A stretch of 64,000 nt of DNA. Origin: Nematopogon swammerdamellus. Lineage: Eukaryota > Arthropoda > Insecta > Lepidoptera > Adelidae. The position numbers were made by a program, and so were the translations under genes. The stretch's first letter is position 1; each line of letters begins with the position of its first letter. Shown in pieces: positions 30,075 to 43,500 of this stretch. The DNA is taken from positions 21,467,566 through 21,531,565 of the forward strand of contig OX336340.1 in assembly GCA_946902875.1 (NCBI GenBank), in the 5' to 3' direction. The notes below the pieces were generated by a model, which saw nothing but the letters and a program-made list of their open reading frames with translations, had not been told where the DNA came from and did not search any database.

Positions 30075-30077
30075 TAC

Positions 30078-30560
30078 TAAAATTATGATATGCATATCGT
30101 CGTTGCGCGGGTAAAATCTGCTATGTATAAAACTTTTGCAAATTTTACAGGAGACACAAAAAACTGATTTGTTGAAACCTGGTAACTAGTGTTTAACTAG
30201 TAATTTAATGTTAATAATTATTTTATATAAATATAGATAGATAGATAGAAAATTCTTTATTGCTCCAGTAAACATTAAACAGTAACAAATACATTGGAAA
30301 ATTTACATAAGTGCAATCACATAGCAGATTTTACCCGCATCGAGTTCCTTAGCAGATCTGCATGGAGTTCCTTAGCAGGTCTTACCTACATCGCTGTACC
30401 AACCTCTACGATTGCGATAGCCGATAACCGATTTTATCAAACTGTGCGGAATCAAATTCTGAGCACTTCTGTGTATTTAGCTCATTTTCGCCAAAATGTA
30501 ATCATACATTACAAAATCAGAAGCAGATTTTACCCGCGCAACGACGATATTATGATTCTA
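30078..30560. mobile_element. TIR element, arms about 40 bp
   Basis: TATCGTCGTTGCGCGGGTAA / AATCTGC (30094-30121) is inverted at 30524-30552. A third partial copy of the terminal motif lies at 30322-30341. The interior holds a (GATA)n plus TTCTTTATTG retroelement end (30233-30262). Confidence 0.55.
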
Positions 30561-31279
30561 AATATGTGTGGCCCATTGTCGCGAGGCCGAGGTCTATTTC
30601 TAAATTGTCCCGAGTGTCAGTACCATTTCTGGAGGAAGTACCGTCGATCTACGTCAAAATCGACGTGAGTGACGGCGGTCTCGTGTCTTCATGTAAGTGT
30701 ATATGTCGTGGTTAGTGTTTGTCCAACAATGTTCGGAGCTTGATACGTTACCAATAGTCTATAGGTAGTGAAATGTCTACCTGACGTGAATTTTACTGTC
30801 TCGGGGTAAATTATTATTAAGCTCCGGCCAATACCGGCGTGTATGAAGAGAGGAGTAATGATATAAATATGTGGAAACCTGAAGCTTTGTTTTATTTTGA
30901 ATACTATGACTGTTGTAAATGAGAGTACCTAAGACAAAAATGTAACGGAATACAGTGTATGACATTCTGAATAATATGGGAAATAACCAAAACATTGTAA
31001 ACAGTTCCCATTTATTTTCGTATTTGTACATTTTAATAATTAATTTTATTTATTAGGCGCTATGATAACTTGGGGTTTTCAAAGACATCAATTAAATGCA
31101 GATCTTTTTATGCACGGTGCGCCTTGCTGAGCGTGATTTTGCGAGGAGTGGTGTTATGGGCATGTCTGATCTTCCGACAGACTATTCGACACAGCCACCA
31201 GTGCCAGGTTATTAGAAAAATAAAAATACATAACCCCAAATTTAAGCGTTTCATGAAACTCATATCACGCAAAATTATT
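30561..31279. other. Intergenic DNA, nothing recognised
   Basis: AT-rich; no gene or clear repeat boundary is seen. Confidence 0.5.
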
Positions 31280-31370
31280 AATTCTTCTCGGAGGTGATAT
31301 TGGCTGGTCGAAGCATGCGCTTTGCCCCTCCAAGTCAGCCACCCATACCGGATTACATAAAAAAAAAATT
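31280..31370 (+). mobile_element. SINE tail fragment (TACCGGATTACATAAAA type)
   Basis: TTCTCGGAGGTGATATTGGC to CCGGATTACATAAAAAAAA, matching the end of the 28800-29090 element. Confidence 0.75.
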
Positions 31371-31429
31371 CCAAGTGGATAACATTTTTAATACAATTTC
31401 AAAATGAAACTGAACAGTCAAGAAACGAA

Positions 31430-31560
31430 TTAGAGAGGATGATATGAAGAGAGTGGTGCGGGCTCAGGTTCTAGCGAAGGTCCTTTCAGCAGGCGCAGAG
31501 ACTCCAAGATGGCGGCGATGTCTTTCCCGTGCGACGCGTACAGCAGCCGCGACGACACTC
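31430..31560 (-). CDS. Zinc-finger gene exon 5 (C-terminal tail and stop)
   Basis: The acceptor CATTATTTCAG precedes 31560. Two bases complete Gly, then [20 protein letters not shown] and a Pro-rich end before TAA at 31432-31430. ATTAAA on the - strand at 31392-31387 is a candidate polyadenylation signal, about 38 nt after the stop. There is no finger, so assignment rests on matching phase, splice site and position. Confidence 0.75.
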
Positions 31561-34500
31561 CTGAAATAATGAAGAACCTTCAGTATGCACACTGTCAGCT
31601 GACAGCTAGGGCCTAGCTAGGGTTGCCATAAAGGTGCAGGTACTGACCGGGACACTATATCAAAACCTAAGAAAAGTTGGTTGTCTTTGAGCGGGGAAAT
31701 GCAGCACCGGTTCTATGAATATTAAATTTTAGATGATAGGTATCTTTTACATTTAAGGATGGATTATGCATACATTATATTAGATAATTAGATAGGCAAT
31801 GGTTTTAAATGCCCATAGCCAATAAATTTATAGGCCCCAGAAAAGCGCAGCTCTGTAAGCTCACAGATAGTTAGCCAAAGTCTCCACTGAACGTTCGTTG
31901 TCTATGTATACATACACATAATTTTATTGATATCTGCGACTCAAATCTGCGGACTTATGATGCCTGAAACGCTCTGTAAGGAGTGTTATGAAATAAGAAG
32001 AAACACCAAACACTGAAGATTTTTTTTGATGATAGTATGGATAAAACTGTCTTTTGGTTCCCGACCGGGACATTTGGTGGTCAGGCGGGACGACCGGGAC
32101 TGAGATTCTAAACTGGTGATAAGTCCCGGTGTACCGGGACTGAATAATGCCTAGAGCTGAAGTGCATAACATTATTTCAATTGGTATCGTAACCATCCAC
32201 GGATGGATGGAGAGTTGACGCAGAACCGGTATCTTAAGCTTGCTTCAAATACGATTGAATGCCAGGATAATAAATCCTGGAGAAAATCAAAAGTTTAAGA
32301 ATGGTACGCCACCTCAAGTTCACAGCAGTGGGTTGGACATGTCGGCCGATGAGACGACGACGACCGTTGTAGTAACCGTGTGCTACGCCAGTGTAGCACA
32401 CGGTTACTACTAGAGCTGAAGTGCATAACATTATTTCAATTGGTATCGTAACCATCCACGGATGGATGGAGAGTTGACGCAGAACCGGTATCTTAAGCTT
32501 GCTTCAAATACGATTGAATGCCAGGATAATAAATCCTGGAGAAAATCAAAAGTTTAAGAATGGTACGCCACCTCAAGTTCACAGCAGTGGGTTGGGCATG
32601 TCGGCCGATGAGACGACGACGACCGTTGTAGTAACCGTGTGCTACACTGGCGGCCGTGGACACTAAAACGGAGTTTGTGAAGACCACCCTCCAGGTGGGA
32701 AGATGAAGATCTATGGACTACTGTTCCGCCAACTTCCTCCCCGCGGAAGGCCGGGAAGGACTGGAGGAGGGAGGCGTATTTCCAGCAGTGAATGCTTAAC
32801 GCGGTAATCTTTACCCCATCATTCCCGAAAAGGACTTCTAGACGCTTGTGCACTTTAGGACCACAAATGGCCTGGAGTAATCTTCTTTACACCTACCCAT
32901 GTCTAACAATTCGGCATATACCTAAAGACCATAATTACGGCAATAAAGCACTTGAATGACGGCACAAAAATAACCAGAATGATGGCACAAATACACCAGA
33001 ATTACGGTACCATAACATTACAATTATCTCACCATAAATACCAGAATTACGGTACCATCCCATCAGAATACGAGTGGCTCGGGATCAATTCTGATTACTC
33101 TCGCTCACAGCTGTGACGTCATAGAGCCGAAAGTGAATCAAGGGAATTCGATATTCGTTTGTTCGTTTAAGTGATTTCGTGGCTCTGGGGTGAGGGTCTA
33201 GGACTAGTAGTTTTATGACCATGTGTTCGAATCCCACCAAATCTTTTTAGTTTTTTTTTCTTTTTTAAGCAATGTTACGGTGTTGTTTTTTTGTTGTGGT
33301 ATTGTTTTAACTATAGGGTGTTTAGTTTTTTTTATAACCACCTAAGAATTATTTTCGGAAATACAAACTTGTAACAAAAACGACATGCACCGCCTCAACA
33401 TTAGGTTAGGCTAGGTTAGGTTAGGGTAGGGTTAATACCAGAACGGTACCATAACATCAGAATTACCTAACCATAAACACCAGAATTAGGTACGGCACCG
33501 TGCACCAGAATGACGCTTTCGGTATGAGCTTTGGGCCAGTTTTCTCATTTTCAAAGAACAACGAGCACTGCGACACTCACCGGCATGCAGCCGGAGATGA
33601 TGCTTGAGGTTGGTCTGCTTGGCGAAGCCGCGCGCGCACAGGGGGCAGACGTGCGGCCAGGCGCCGCCGTGCGCGGGTCGGTGCGCGCGCAGGTCGCCCG
33701 GCGTCGGGAACGAGCGCGGGCACAGCGAGCACTTGTGTGGCTTGTTCTGTCGCAACATCAACATCACTGGTTAAATCACCATTCGTTACAATAGGTTCCA
33801 TGTTAGTGCTTTCCTTTGGTTGTGTTGGACACTGAACTGGACGGGAAGTACGAACTATTTATCTATACAGGGTGTTTGATGACTTTAGGTCATAAAGCAA
33901 ACCAGGTACTCCTGAGCCTATTTGGACCAAAAAAGTTAGATGACATTTTGTTCTACGGTGAAATTTTTTTTTTCCATACAAAACTAAATAATTTTATTTA
34001 GTTTTATATGGAAAAAAAAGTTCACCGTAGAGCAAAATGTCATGTAACTTTTTTGCCCCAAATAGGCTCAGGAGTACCTGGTTTGCTTTATGACATATTA
34101 TAGTCATTAAACACCCTGTATAGTCGTTTCGACCGACCTTTCATTCAGTGCGGTAGTTCACTTAAAGTAAGAAGGGAAGATACCTACAGTTTTACTTGGA
34201 ATCCGAACCAAGGTCAGCTTCCAACGGTCGAAAGGTCCGGCAGGTCCCAGGTAGTTCCATCATCATGGAACATAGTGGGGAAAAAATCCCACCTGTTCCA
34301 TTGAACTCAAAGCACTTGTATATATGATGGAACTAGTGTGAAAAACATTGCAACTGTTCCATGGACTTAAAGCACATTTTTTTTTATCGAAAACGACACG
34401 GTTGGCTACATCACCTACATACAACATCCGTGATGTCAGCCCATAACACCGGGTGAGCTTGGTGCCACGTCAGTGCTTCCCTTCGGTCGTGCCGGCCACA

Positions 34501-37500
34501 CTGAACTGGGCGGAAAACTATTTACATAGGTAGTCGTTTCGACCGACCTTGCATTCAGTGCGGTGGTACCAATCCGGGCGGGTTAAACCCTACCAACTAG
34601 TAGTAATATAAGAAGGGAGTCATATCCCTTAGCCGCCTTTTACGAAATACACGGGGAGAGATGCAGTGGGGCTATTCTTTTAAAGTACTGGCCCCACACG
34701 GTACAAATTACGGTACAAGCCACCCATCTAAGTTCTGACCGCGCCCAGATGCGCTTGTGATCGATCACGAAGAACAGTCGACCGATCGCACAGCCAGCTA
34801 CCGAGGCCGACAAAACGGATTGTTCCCAGCAATGATATTAATTAAATGTTATAAATGTTATAAAGGAGGTAGATAGGTTATACGAACTCCCAAAGCGGCA
34901 CATTAAATACAAGACCACAGTCCTGTTTGAAGTTAGTCGCGCACCAACTACGCACGCGTTCAGACGTGCGTCGCCCTTCCTAAGTAGTTATCATTTATAC
35001 CAACCGCCACATAACTTGAATTCCCTGCCTTAATAATTGGAATAAGACTATTCGAGTCGGCGCATCACTAGTTCTTTCTGTCAACGTTTCAAGTTCGTGC
35101 CGTGTGTGAGCACCGAATGTCGTATAGACAACGTATCTTTCTTAAAATATCATTGGTTCCCAGTGACAAAACTATGAAATACATAATATAATAACTGTAC
35201 ATACTTGAGCAGCTGGCCCATACCTTGGTGTGCGTCATGCGGTGGTAGTACAGGTTGGAGCTGGCCGTAAAACATTTGCCGCACTCCACGCACTTGTGCG
35301 GCTTCTCACCTGTGCAACACCACACACACTATTACATAGATAGATAGTTATATAGATAGATTAGATGTACCTTACTTTACTTGTACTTCGTCTTGCATTC
35401 GCAGCGAAAAAGTTTCAGTCGACATTTACGGTGTACATATTTATTATGTTACGCGGAACATCCTGGAACAATGGGTACTATAAAGTACAGCGTTGTAGAG
35501 CGTCGGTCGTCCCTATCGCGCGAACTGACACGTCTCTGTGCGACAGGGACGACGCTCTACAACCGGATTGTCTCTGTTAGACTTAGTCAACTAAAATAAT
35601 GATCACTGACGTGTAGGGTAGAGTCGGTGGGTTTGACTTGACAGCGCGGGAGTGGCAGTCGAGCATAACCTAAAAGGAGAGCGTGAGGATGTCTGAAACT
35701 GTGAACAAAATAAAATATAAAACACGACGTTTTGGTAGCATTCATTGTGCCTATCCATGATACAACCAAACATGGCGCAGCCGGTGTTCTAACCTAACGG
35801 TGAATGGCCTAGTGCAGCTCGGCAGAAAAGAAATAAAGAGCGATGGCAAGTTACGCGGCCGTTCCTCCCGGTCCGCTCAATCTAGCGGCGCCGAACCTTG
35901 GCGAGGAGTTCGAAAGGTTCAAGGAAGACGTCACAACCTACTTCACCGCCACGGAAACAGATGAAAAGTCGGAAGCGATTCAGGTCGCTCGCTTGAAAAA
36001 CCTACTAGGTGAGCCGGCAAGAAGAGTTTACAGTACAATCAAGAATGAAAAAAAAGAGACAATACAATCAATTTATGCGGCTCTCGGACAGTACTGCACC
36101 CCAAAGGAAAACATGACACTGAATATCTTCAAATTTATGTCCAGAAAACAGACAAATGGTGAACTATTTGATGACTATGTCACAGACCTCAGGAAGCTAA
36201 TCAAATGCTGCGGATTCAAAGATCAGGAAGAGAAAATGTTGAAATCTCAAATCATCATCGGCATGCAGGATAGCAACACTCAAGAAAAATTTATTCGGGA
36301 CAATCCTGACCTTACGAAAACATTAGACTATTGTAAGGCAGTAGAGCTGGCGGAGAAAAATATGAAAATACTAAAACCATCAACGGCAGAAGTGGAAGCC
36401 TTACAACCAGTAGCGGGCCCAGCAGCACCACGCCAAGTACTGTGCTCAAGGTGCGGGTCCAACCGTCACACGCACAAGCATGAAAGCTGCCCAGCACTCG
36501 GTTCATCTTGCAACAAGTGCGGAAAGCAAAATCACTTCGCCAAGCAATGCAGAAGCTCCACACCCAAGCAATACACCACATCCCAGAAAGGCGCAACAGC
36601 AGCCCGGTATCGCAGAGCACCTCGCGCGTATGAGTTGAGCACTGAGCAGCCTGAGGAGTATGAGACCTACAGCGTCGACTGCAGCGAAAGTCAACAGGAG
36701 GTGACACATCCTAATAAATGGTTCAAAGTAGTTCGTGTTAACGGTCATGGTATAAATTTCAAATAAGACAGCGGGGCCGAAGTTAATGTTCTACCATACA
36801 GTTATATAAAAACATGCAATTTACAGAAAAGTAAGATAAACCAATGTTCAGTAGTAATTAAATCATTTGGCGGTCATATTATTAAACCGGTAGGTTACAT
36901 AACTACTTCAGTTGAAACAGATGTTTCCAAAGTTGAAAATGTAAAATTCTTGCTAGTAAATAATGTAAACTGCATCCCTATTTTGGGACTAGCCACTTGT
37001 GTAGCTCTAAACTGCTTGCAACGAGTGGATGTATGTCAAGTAATAGACAAAAAGGCAACATTCATACACAATAATATTGATATATTTTCAGGTTTAGGGG
37101 AGTTCCCAGACGAGTATGATATAAAACTGAAGCCGGACGCCCGTCCGCAGTCCAATCCGCCTCGACGAGTCCCGATGGCCATCCGTGACAGACTACTCAA
37201 TGAGCTAAAAGATCTGCAGTTAAGAAATATCATAACGCCAGTAGAAGAGCCATCAGAATGGGTAAACAATATTGTAATAGTGGAAAAGCCTAATGGTAAA
37301 CTGCGAGTTTGCATAGATCCCACAGTCTTAAATCAAAATATTCTGCGTGAAAATTTCTCTATACCTACATTAGATGATATTCGGTCACAGCTCATAAATA
37401 AAAATGTTTTTTGTGTACTTGACTTAAAAGATGGCTTTCACCAAATCAGACTAAGTGAGCCAAGTAGCAAACTATGCACATTCAGTACACCTTTTGGGTG

Positions 37501-40500
37501 CTACCGATATCTTCGGGCTCCTTTTGGCCTCTGCTCCCTCCCTGAAAGGTTTCAGAGAATGACCCAAAAATATTTTGGGGGCATAGAGGGTGTTACGGTT
37601 TATTTTGATGACCTGCTTCTATCTGCTGAAAATGTTGAAGAACTTGAAGCTATACTAAACAAAGTTTTACAGCGAGCTCGAGAGAATAATGTAAAGTTCA
37701 ACCCAGACAAGTTACAGTACATATCAGATGAGGTTAAATTTTATGGCTATATATTTAGCAAAGAGGGTATGAGAGCAGACCCAGAAAGAGTTAAGGCCAT
37801 ATCAGAACTAGAATCGCCAAAAAACAAAAAAGAATTGCAAAAACTATTAGGTGTAGTGAACTTTTTAAGAGATTTTGTACCTAACATGTCTGAGTTGACT
37901 GCGCATCTCCGTAAGTTGCTGAGAAAGGAATCAGAGTGGCTTTGGTCTCAAACGCATGAGGAGATCCTCACTAAATTGAAAAGTATAATCGCAAACAAGA
38001 CAATACTAGCGTCCTTTAATCCACATAAACTAATAGAAATTCACTGTGATGCATCACAATATGCAGTGGGATGCGCGCTTTTTCAAGAGGGTAGGCTAAT
38101 AGCTTGTGCTTCACGATCTATGACAGACACGGAATCCAACTATGCTCAAATTGAACGTGAAATGTTGTCAGTCACATTTGCGTGTAAAAAATTTCACAAT
38201 TTTATCTATGGACACAGAATCAAAATATTCAACGATCATCAGCCTTTAGAATCAATTGCTAAAAAAAGTATTGATCAAATAAAAAACAACCGTCTCAGAA
38301 GGTTACGGCTCAAACTATTAATATATGATTTCCAACTCATTTACTTACCTGGTAGTAAAATGTACCTTGCTGATCTCCTCAGTAGGAACTGTCTACGCCG
38401 ACAGGAGCCCGAAGACATTCAGATGCAGGACATTGTTCATACTGTTTGTGTAAATTCTCTAACCGTGTCAAGCAAAGAACTGGATAAGCTACGAGAGGAA
38501 ACAAACAAGGATGGCTCATTGAGTTGTGTGTTGCGGTGGTATCAGTCGGGCTGGCCGACACGGTGCACTGCCGGCGGGGAGACCGCTCACTATTTTAAGC
38601 TAAAAAATGACATCACAGTTGAAAAGGGCCTAGTGTTTATCAATAATTGCTTGATTATACCGTATTTACTAAGACACTCATATTTAAATTTACTGCATGA
38701 AACTCACCTGGGTGCTAAGAAAATGAAAAAGGTTGCAAAAAGTATTGTGTATTGGCCAGGTATTAGCTCTGATATTGAATCACACACGAACAATTGTCAA
38801 ATCTGTCTAAAGTACAGTAGATCAAAAATTGCTGAACCATTAAAAAGCCATGATATACCAAATATTCCTTTTTACAAAATAGCTGTTGATATTGCCACAC
38901 TTGAGTCTCAGGATTATTTGGTCCTAATTGATTACTATTCACGGTGGTTAGAAATTGTACCAGTCAACAAGAAAAACAGTGCAACAATTATTTGCGAATT
39001 GAAAAAAATTTTCTGTAGGTTCGGGATACCAAGTGTCGTTATAGCCGACAACATGCCTTTCGACAGCAAAGAAATGAAAGAATTTTCCGCATCTTGGAAC
39101 TTTACAATTCAAACCTCGAGCCCTCACTATGCTCAAAGCAATGGTTTGGCGGAGAAGGCAGTTGGTATTGCGAAGCAGATGTTGAGGAAGGCCGGTGAGA
39201 AACAGCAAGATCTAGAGTTGTACCTTCTAAACTATAGGAACTCACCTGTAGCCCAGTTAGATTACTCTCCTGCTCAGTTACTAATGTGTAAATCACTCAG
39301 GTCCAAATTACCTATGAATAGCAATAATTTGCGACACATCAAAGTTGATGAAAAAATACATAATAAAATGTTAGAAAATCAAAACAAACAAAAAGTGTTG
39401 TATGATAAAAACACCATAAATGAACAGATATATCAAGTAGGAGAGAAAGTGATGGTGCAAGATGTTAGGACACGACTTTGGGAACCAGGAGTAGTAAAAA
39501 ATATATTAGCTGCACCTCGCTCGTATATAGTACAGTTAATTAAAAATTTGAAAATGTATCGAAGAAATTCTCACTTTATTAAAAAGCTACAGAAAGATGA
39601 TGACGTAATAGTTGACAAGAGGGGGGAAGAAAGGAGCTCAAGTGCTGAGACTCCTCAGATGCCGAGCTCTCTGTGTGCATCACCTCAGGCTCCGAGGGGG
39701 CCATCAGTACTCCGGCCACAACCTGTGCTTACCTCACCTGGCACACCTGTTAGACGATCTAATAGAATTGTTAGGCCGCCGATGCGGTTAAACCTGTAAA
39801 CTTTTGTAGTAGGTATCTAGATTGTTATTTATATCTCATATGTTTGTAATAATTAATAGCCAGTAGACTACCTAGCTTAGGTCCATAGCAGAGTTAAGTG
39901 TGTATTGTTTGCCAATGTTTATATTTCTTTAGTTATACATTAGTGAAGAGAAGGGGCATGTTAGACTTAGTCAACTAAAATAATGATCACTGACGTGTAG
40001 GGTAGAGTCGGTGGGTTTGACTTGACAGCGCGGGAGTGGCAGTCGAGCATAACCTAAAAGGAGAGCGTGAGGATGTCTGAAACTGTGAACAAAATAAAAT
40101 ATAAAACACGACGTTTTGGTAGCATTCATTGTGCCTATCCATGATACAACCAAACAGTCTCTTTCGAAAGCTCGCATTATTTGTTGCCGGGAACTGTATG
40201 AGTGCCTTTTTTTTTATGGAAACTGACACGATTGCCTACATCACCTACAACATCCGTGATGTCAGCCCATAACACCGGGTGAAATTGGTGCCACGTCAGT
40301 GCTTCCCTTCGGTCGTGCCGGCTACACTGAACTGGACAGAAAACACAAACTATTTACATAGCCGTTTCGACCGACCTTTCATTCAGTGCGGTGGTACCAA
40401 CCCGGGCGGGTAACACCCTACCACCTAGTAATATAAGAAGGGAATCATAACCCTAATCATAGGCCTACAGGCCGATAAGGATTTTTTGGCATTTGGATGA

Positions 40501-43500
40501 AATCGACAGGGCGGCGGCCGCCGCCGGTAGCCCGCAGAAACTTCGCTTTATTTATAAAGGTGAGAAAAGCACATGATTCAATATGGGACAAATGCCCCCG
40601 CAACATGACATGACGCGCACGCAACATAACAGTCTACGTGCCGCGTGCAACGTTGCGCGAACGGTCAATGACTGGTGTACAGAGAATATAAACGTCCTTC
40701 CGCATATTGCAAGATGTTCCCCGTAAAGCCGCGTCTCCTGCGAATGTTTGTTTCGAAACATTACACAGAAACATCGAAACATTGGGGCGCGCCATACACA
40801 TTTGTATGAAAACAAATGTGTTTGTGTAATGTTTCTTTTGTAATGTTTCGAAAAAGCATGCGCAGGAGACCCGGCTTAACATACACCATAGACGTCGAGG
40901 TACACGTCCCGCGAAATAATATGTCCTCTCGTGAACCACGCTATAGATAATTTCTTAGGCCGGAATTTCACGATAGAAGCCGGGCAGTGGCGGGGCATGA
41001 ACTTAATTTGATGTGGGCAAGATACATTTTGCGAGGCCCTCTCAATTTTGCCAATACTCATAATACTACATTCGTACATACATACTACAATAATACATTC
41101 AACAACATCATCAAATCGCAATAATACAGCCACTGTATTGTTACAATATTCACTGCCGCTGTCCTGCTTTCCTATCTTGTGTCTAATAAAGGCTGTATAG
41201 TAAGCTTTAGTTTGCCTTTGATTAAGTCTGAACATGTTTACTCGGGTCTCTTTTAATAGATCTAGCTGAATATTTTTCATGAATCAAAGCTGCATGAACT
41301 TTTTAGGCGCGACGCCCCTCGGGCCGCGAGGCCGAGGGCGGTCGCCCACGTCGCCCACACCTTGCGCCGCCTCTGAAGCCGGGCAAAAACTAACAACAGT
41401 TTCCTCCGTCGGCAGTGTAGTAGCACTATCAATAGGTGTTTGTGAGTAGGTTGTAGATGTCGGTAAGAACCTGTGTGTATGCGACGATGCGTGTTGAGCG
41501 AACTAGAGGTGCTGAAACCCTTTTCGCACACGCTGCAAACGTGTGGCTTCTCCCCTGCAACAACATAAAGCCGATACATTTCCCGTACAACTCATACAAT
41601 ACATTGTACCGTGTGGGGTCGGTACTTAAAAGGAATAGCCCCACTGCATATCTCCTCGTCGCATGTCGTAAAAGTCGACTAAGGGATAATGAAATTCGTC
41701 AGCGTCGGTAGCTCAGTGGTGCGGTCAGTCGACTGTTGTTAAACAACGCTGAGCGCGGTCAGTACTTGGATGGGTAACCGCTCGACCGTTGGAGGCTGAC
41801 CGTGGTTCGGATTCCACGTAAAACTGTAGGTCCCTTCCCTTCTTACCTTACTAGGTGGTTGGGTTTATCCCGGCCGGGTTGAAACCACCGCACTGAGCGA
41901 AACGTCGGTCGAAACGGCTATGTAAATAGTTCGTGTTTTCTTTCCGTCCAGTTCAGTGTAGCCGGCGCGAAATGAAGGGAAGGACTGACATGGCACCTAG
42001 TTCACCCGGTGTTATGGGCTGACATCACGGATGTTGTAGGTGATGTAGCCAACTGTGTCAGTTTCCATAAAAAATTGGTTGTCTGTAAAGTCGGTTTACG
42101 GACGATAGTTTTACGTGATGACGTGGAATAATCGTAGTACATAGATCAAAGATCAGTAATTTCTATTTCCAGTAGAAAGATTAATCATCTTGTGACTGGC
42201 CATCAAAACTTCTGTTGTCTGATCTTGACAGTTTTACTTCTTAAGACGTTTCCATGGTAACTTTGAATATCAACGCTACACGCTTTCGTGCGTGCAGCCG
42301 GTGCTCATCAATTTATAAGACGTGACGTCATCACGTCAAAAAAAAAAAAAAAGACGTGGCAACTAGCAACTCCGTGTCATTCGCGTACCACTCTCCTACC
42401 TACCTCTGATGCCTATTCTTCACTCTTACTCTAAGGTTTTTCAGAGGTTCCATAATCGGATTTTTTTTTATATTACGTACAATTTCCGGCAGCTAATAAT
42501 ACTTGTCGAGCTTTAGAAAGAGACCATCCTGTTGTAGAGCGCCGTCCCTGTCGCACTACCTCGCACGTCTCTGTGTGCGACAGGGACGACGCTCTACAAC
42601 CGGATTGTCTCTTTCTAAAGCTCGACATGCATTACTTGACGCCGGGAACGTATATGGAGAAATGATGCAATGCCGATGCAATGTTGTACCGTGTGGGGCC
42701 GGTACTGTACCATGTGGGGCCGGTACTGTACCGCGTGGGGCCGGTACTTTAAAAGAATAGCCCCACTGTATCTCTCCCCGTGTATGTCGTAAAAGGCGAC
42801 TAAGTGATATGACTACCTTCTTATATTACTAGGTGGTAGGGTTTTAACCCGCCCGGGTTGATACCACCGCACTGAATGAAAGGTCGGCCGAAACGGCTAT
42901 GTAAATAGTTTGTGTTTTCCGTCCAGTTCAGTGTAGCCGACACGACCGAAGGGAAGCACTGACGTGGCACCAAGTTCACCCGGTGTTATGGGCTGACATC
43001 ACGGATGTTGTGGGTGAAGTAGCCAACGGGGTCAGTTTTCATTAAAAAAAATGCCTCTTGCGGGCCAGTTGTACTAAAATAGCCGTACCGAGTAGGAAAG
43101 GAGATGTTAAAAAATCGCATACTCGAACCTCTGGGCTATCTCGATCGACCACCACTATCTGAAGCGAGAAACCGAACACCCATTTGTTGTTGATATTGGG
43201 TCTTTTGAGAACCCATCATTCATCAAAATGGTTCCTCTGTCGCACCGCTACGTTGCGAAATTGTCTTCTGGCGAGTTTTTCCCAACACTTTCAACCTGTG
43301 GGTCTTCAAACGTATTTAACAAGCTAGATACTCGTAGCACTTCAGTTAGTCAGTCAGCGCGTATGCAGCCACTGCTGGACATAAGCCTCGCCAATTTTCC
43401 TCCAGTCCTTCCGGCCTTCAACGGAACGGAATGTCGCCATCCCACCTGGCGGGAGGTCTTCTCACACTTCTGTTTTCCTGTTCATGGCCGACAGTGTAGG

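Larger units (their letters stand above)
31561..33580 (-). other. Zinc-finger gene intron 4
   Basis: It contains a 259-bp tandem duplication with a hairpin (32152-32645), a reverse-transcriptase relic, an array of short CCAGAATTACGGTACC-like repeats (32930-33060 and 33435-33510), a tRNA-like head (33178-33242) and degenerate TTAGG repeats (33401-33430). Confidence 0.7.
35575..40156 (+). mobile_element. Gypsy-type LTR retrotransposon, near intact
   Basis: 198-bp LTRs (35575-35772 and 39959-40156, TGTTAGACTT...CCAAACA) look identical base for base. A 5-bp target duplication GTCTC flanks both sides. A TGGCGCAGCCGG candidate primer-binding site starts at 35773 and a purine-rich tract (GAAGAGAAGGGG) precedes the 3' LTR. 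Gag and pol are present without env. It lies in zinc-finger intron 2, opposite to that gene's direction. Everything points to a recent insertion. Confidence 0.95.
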
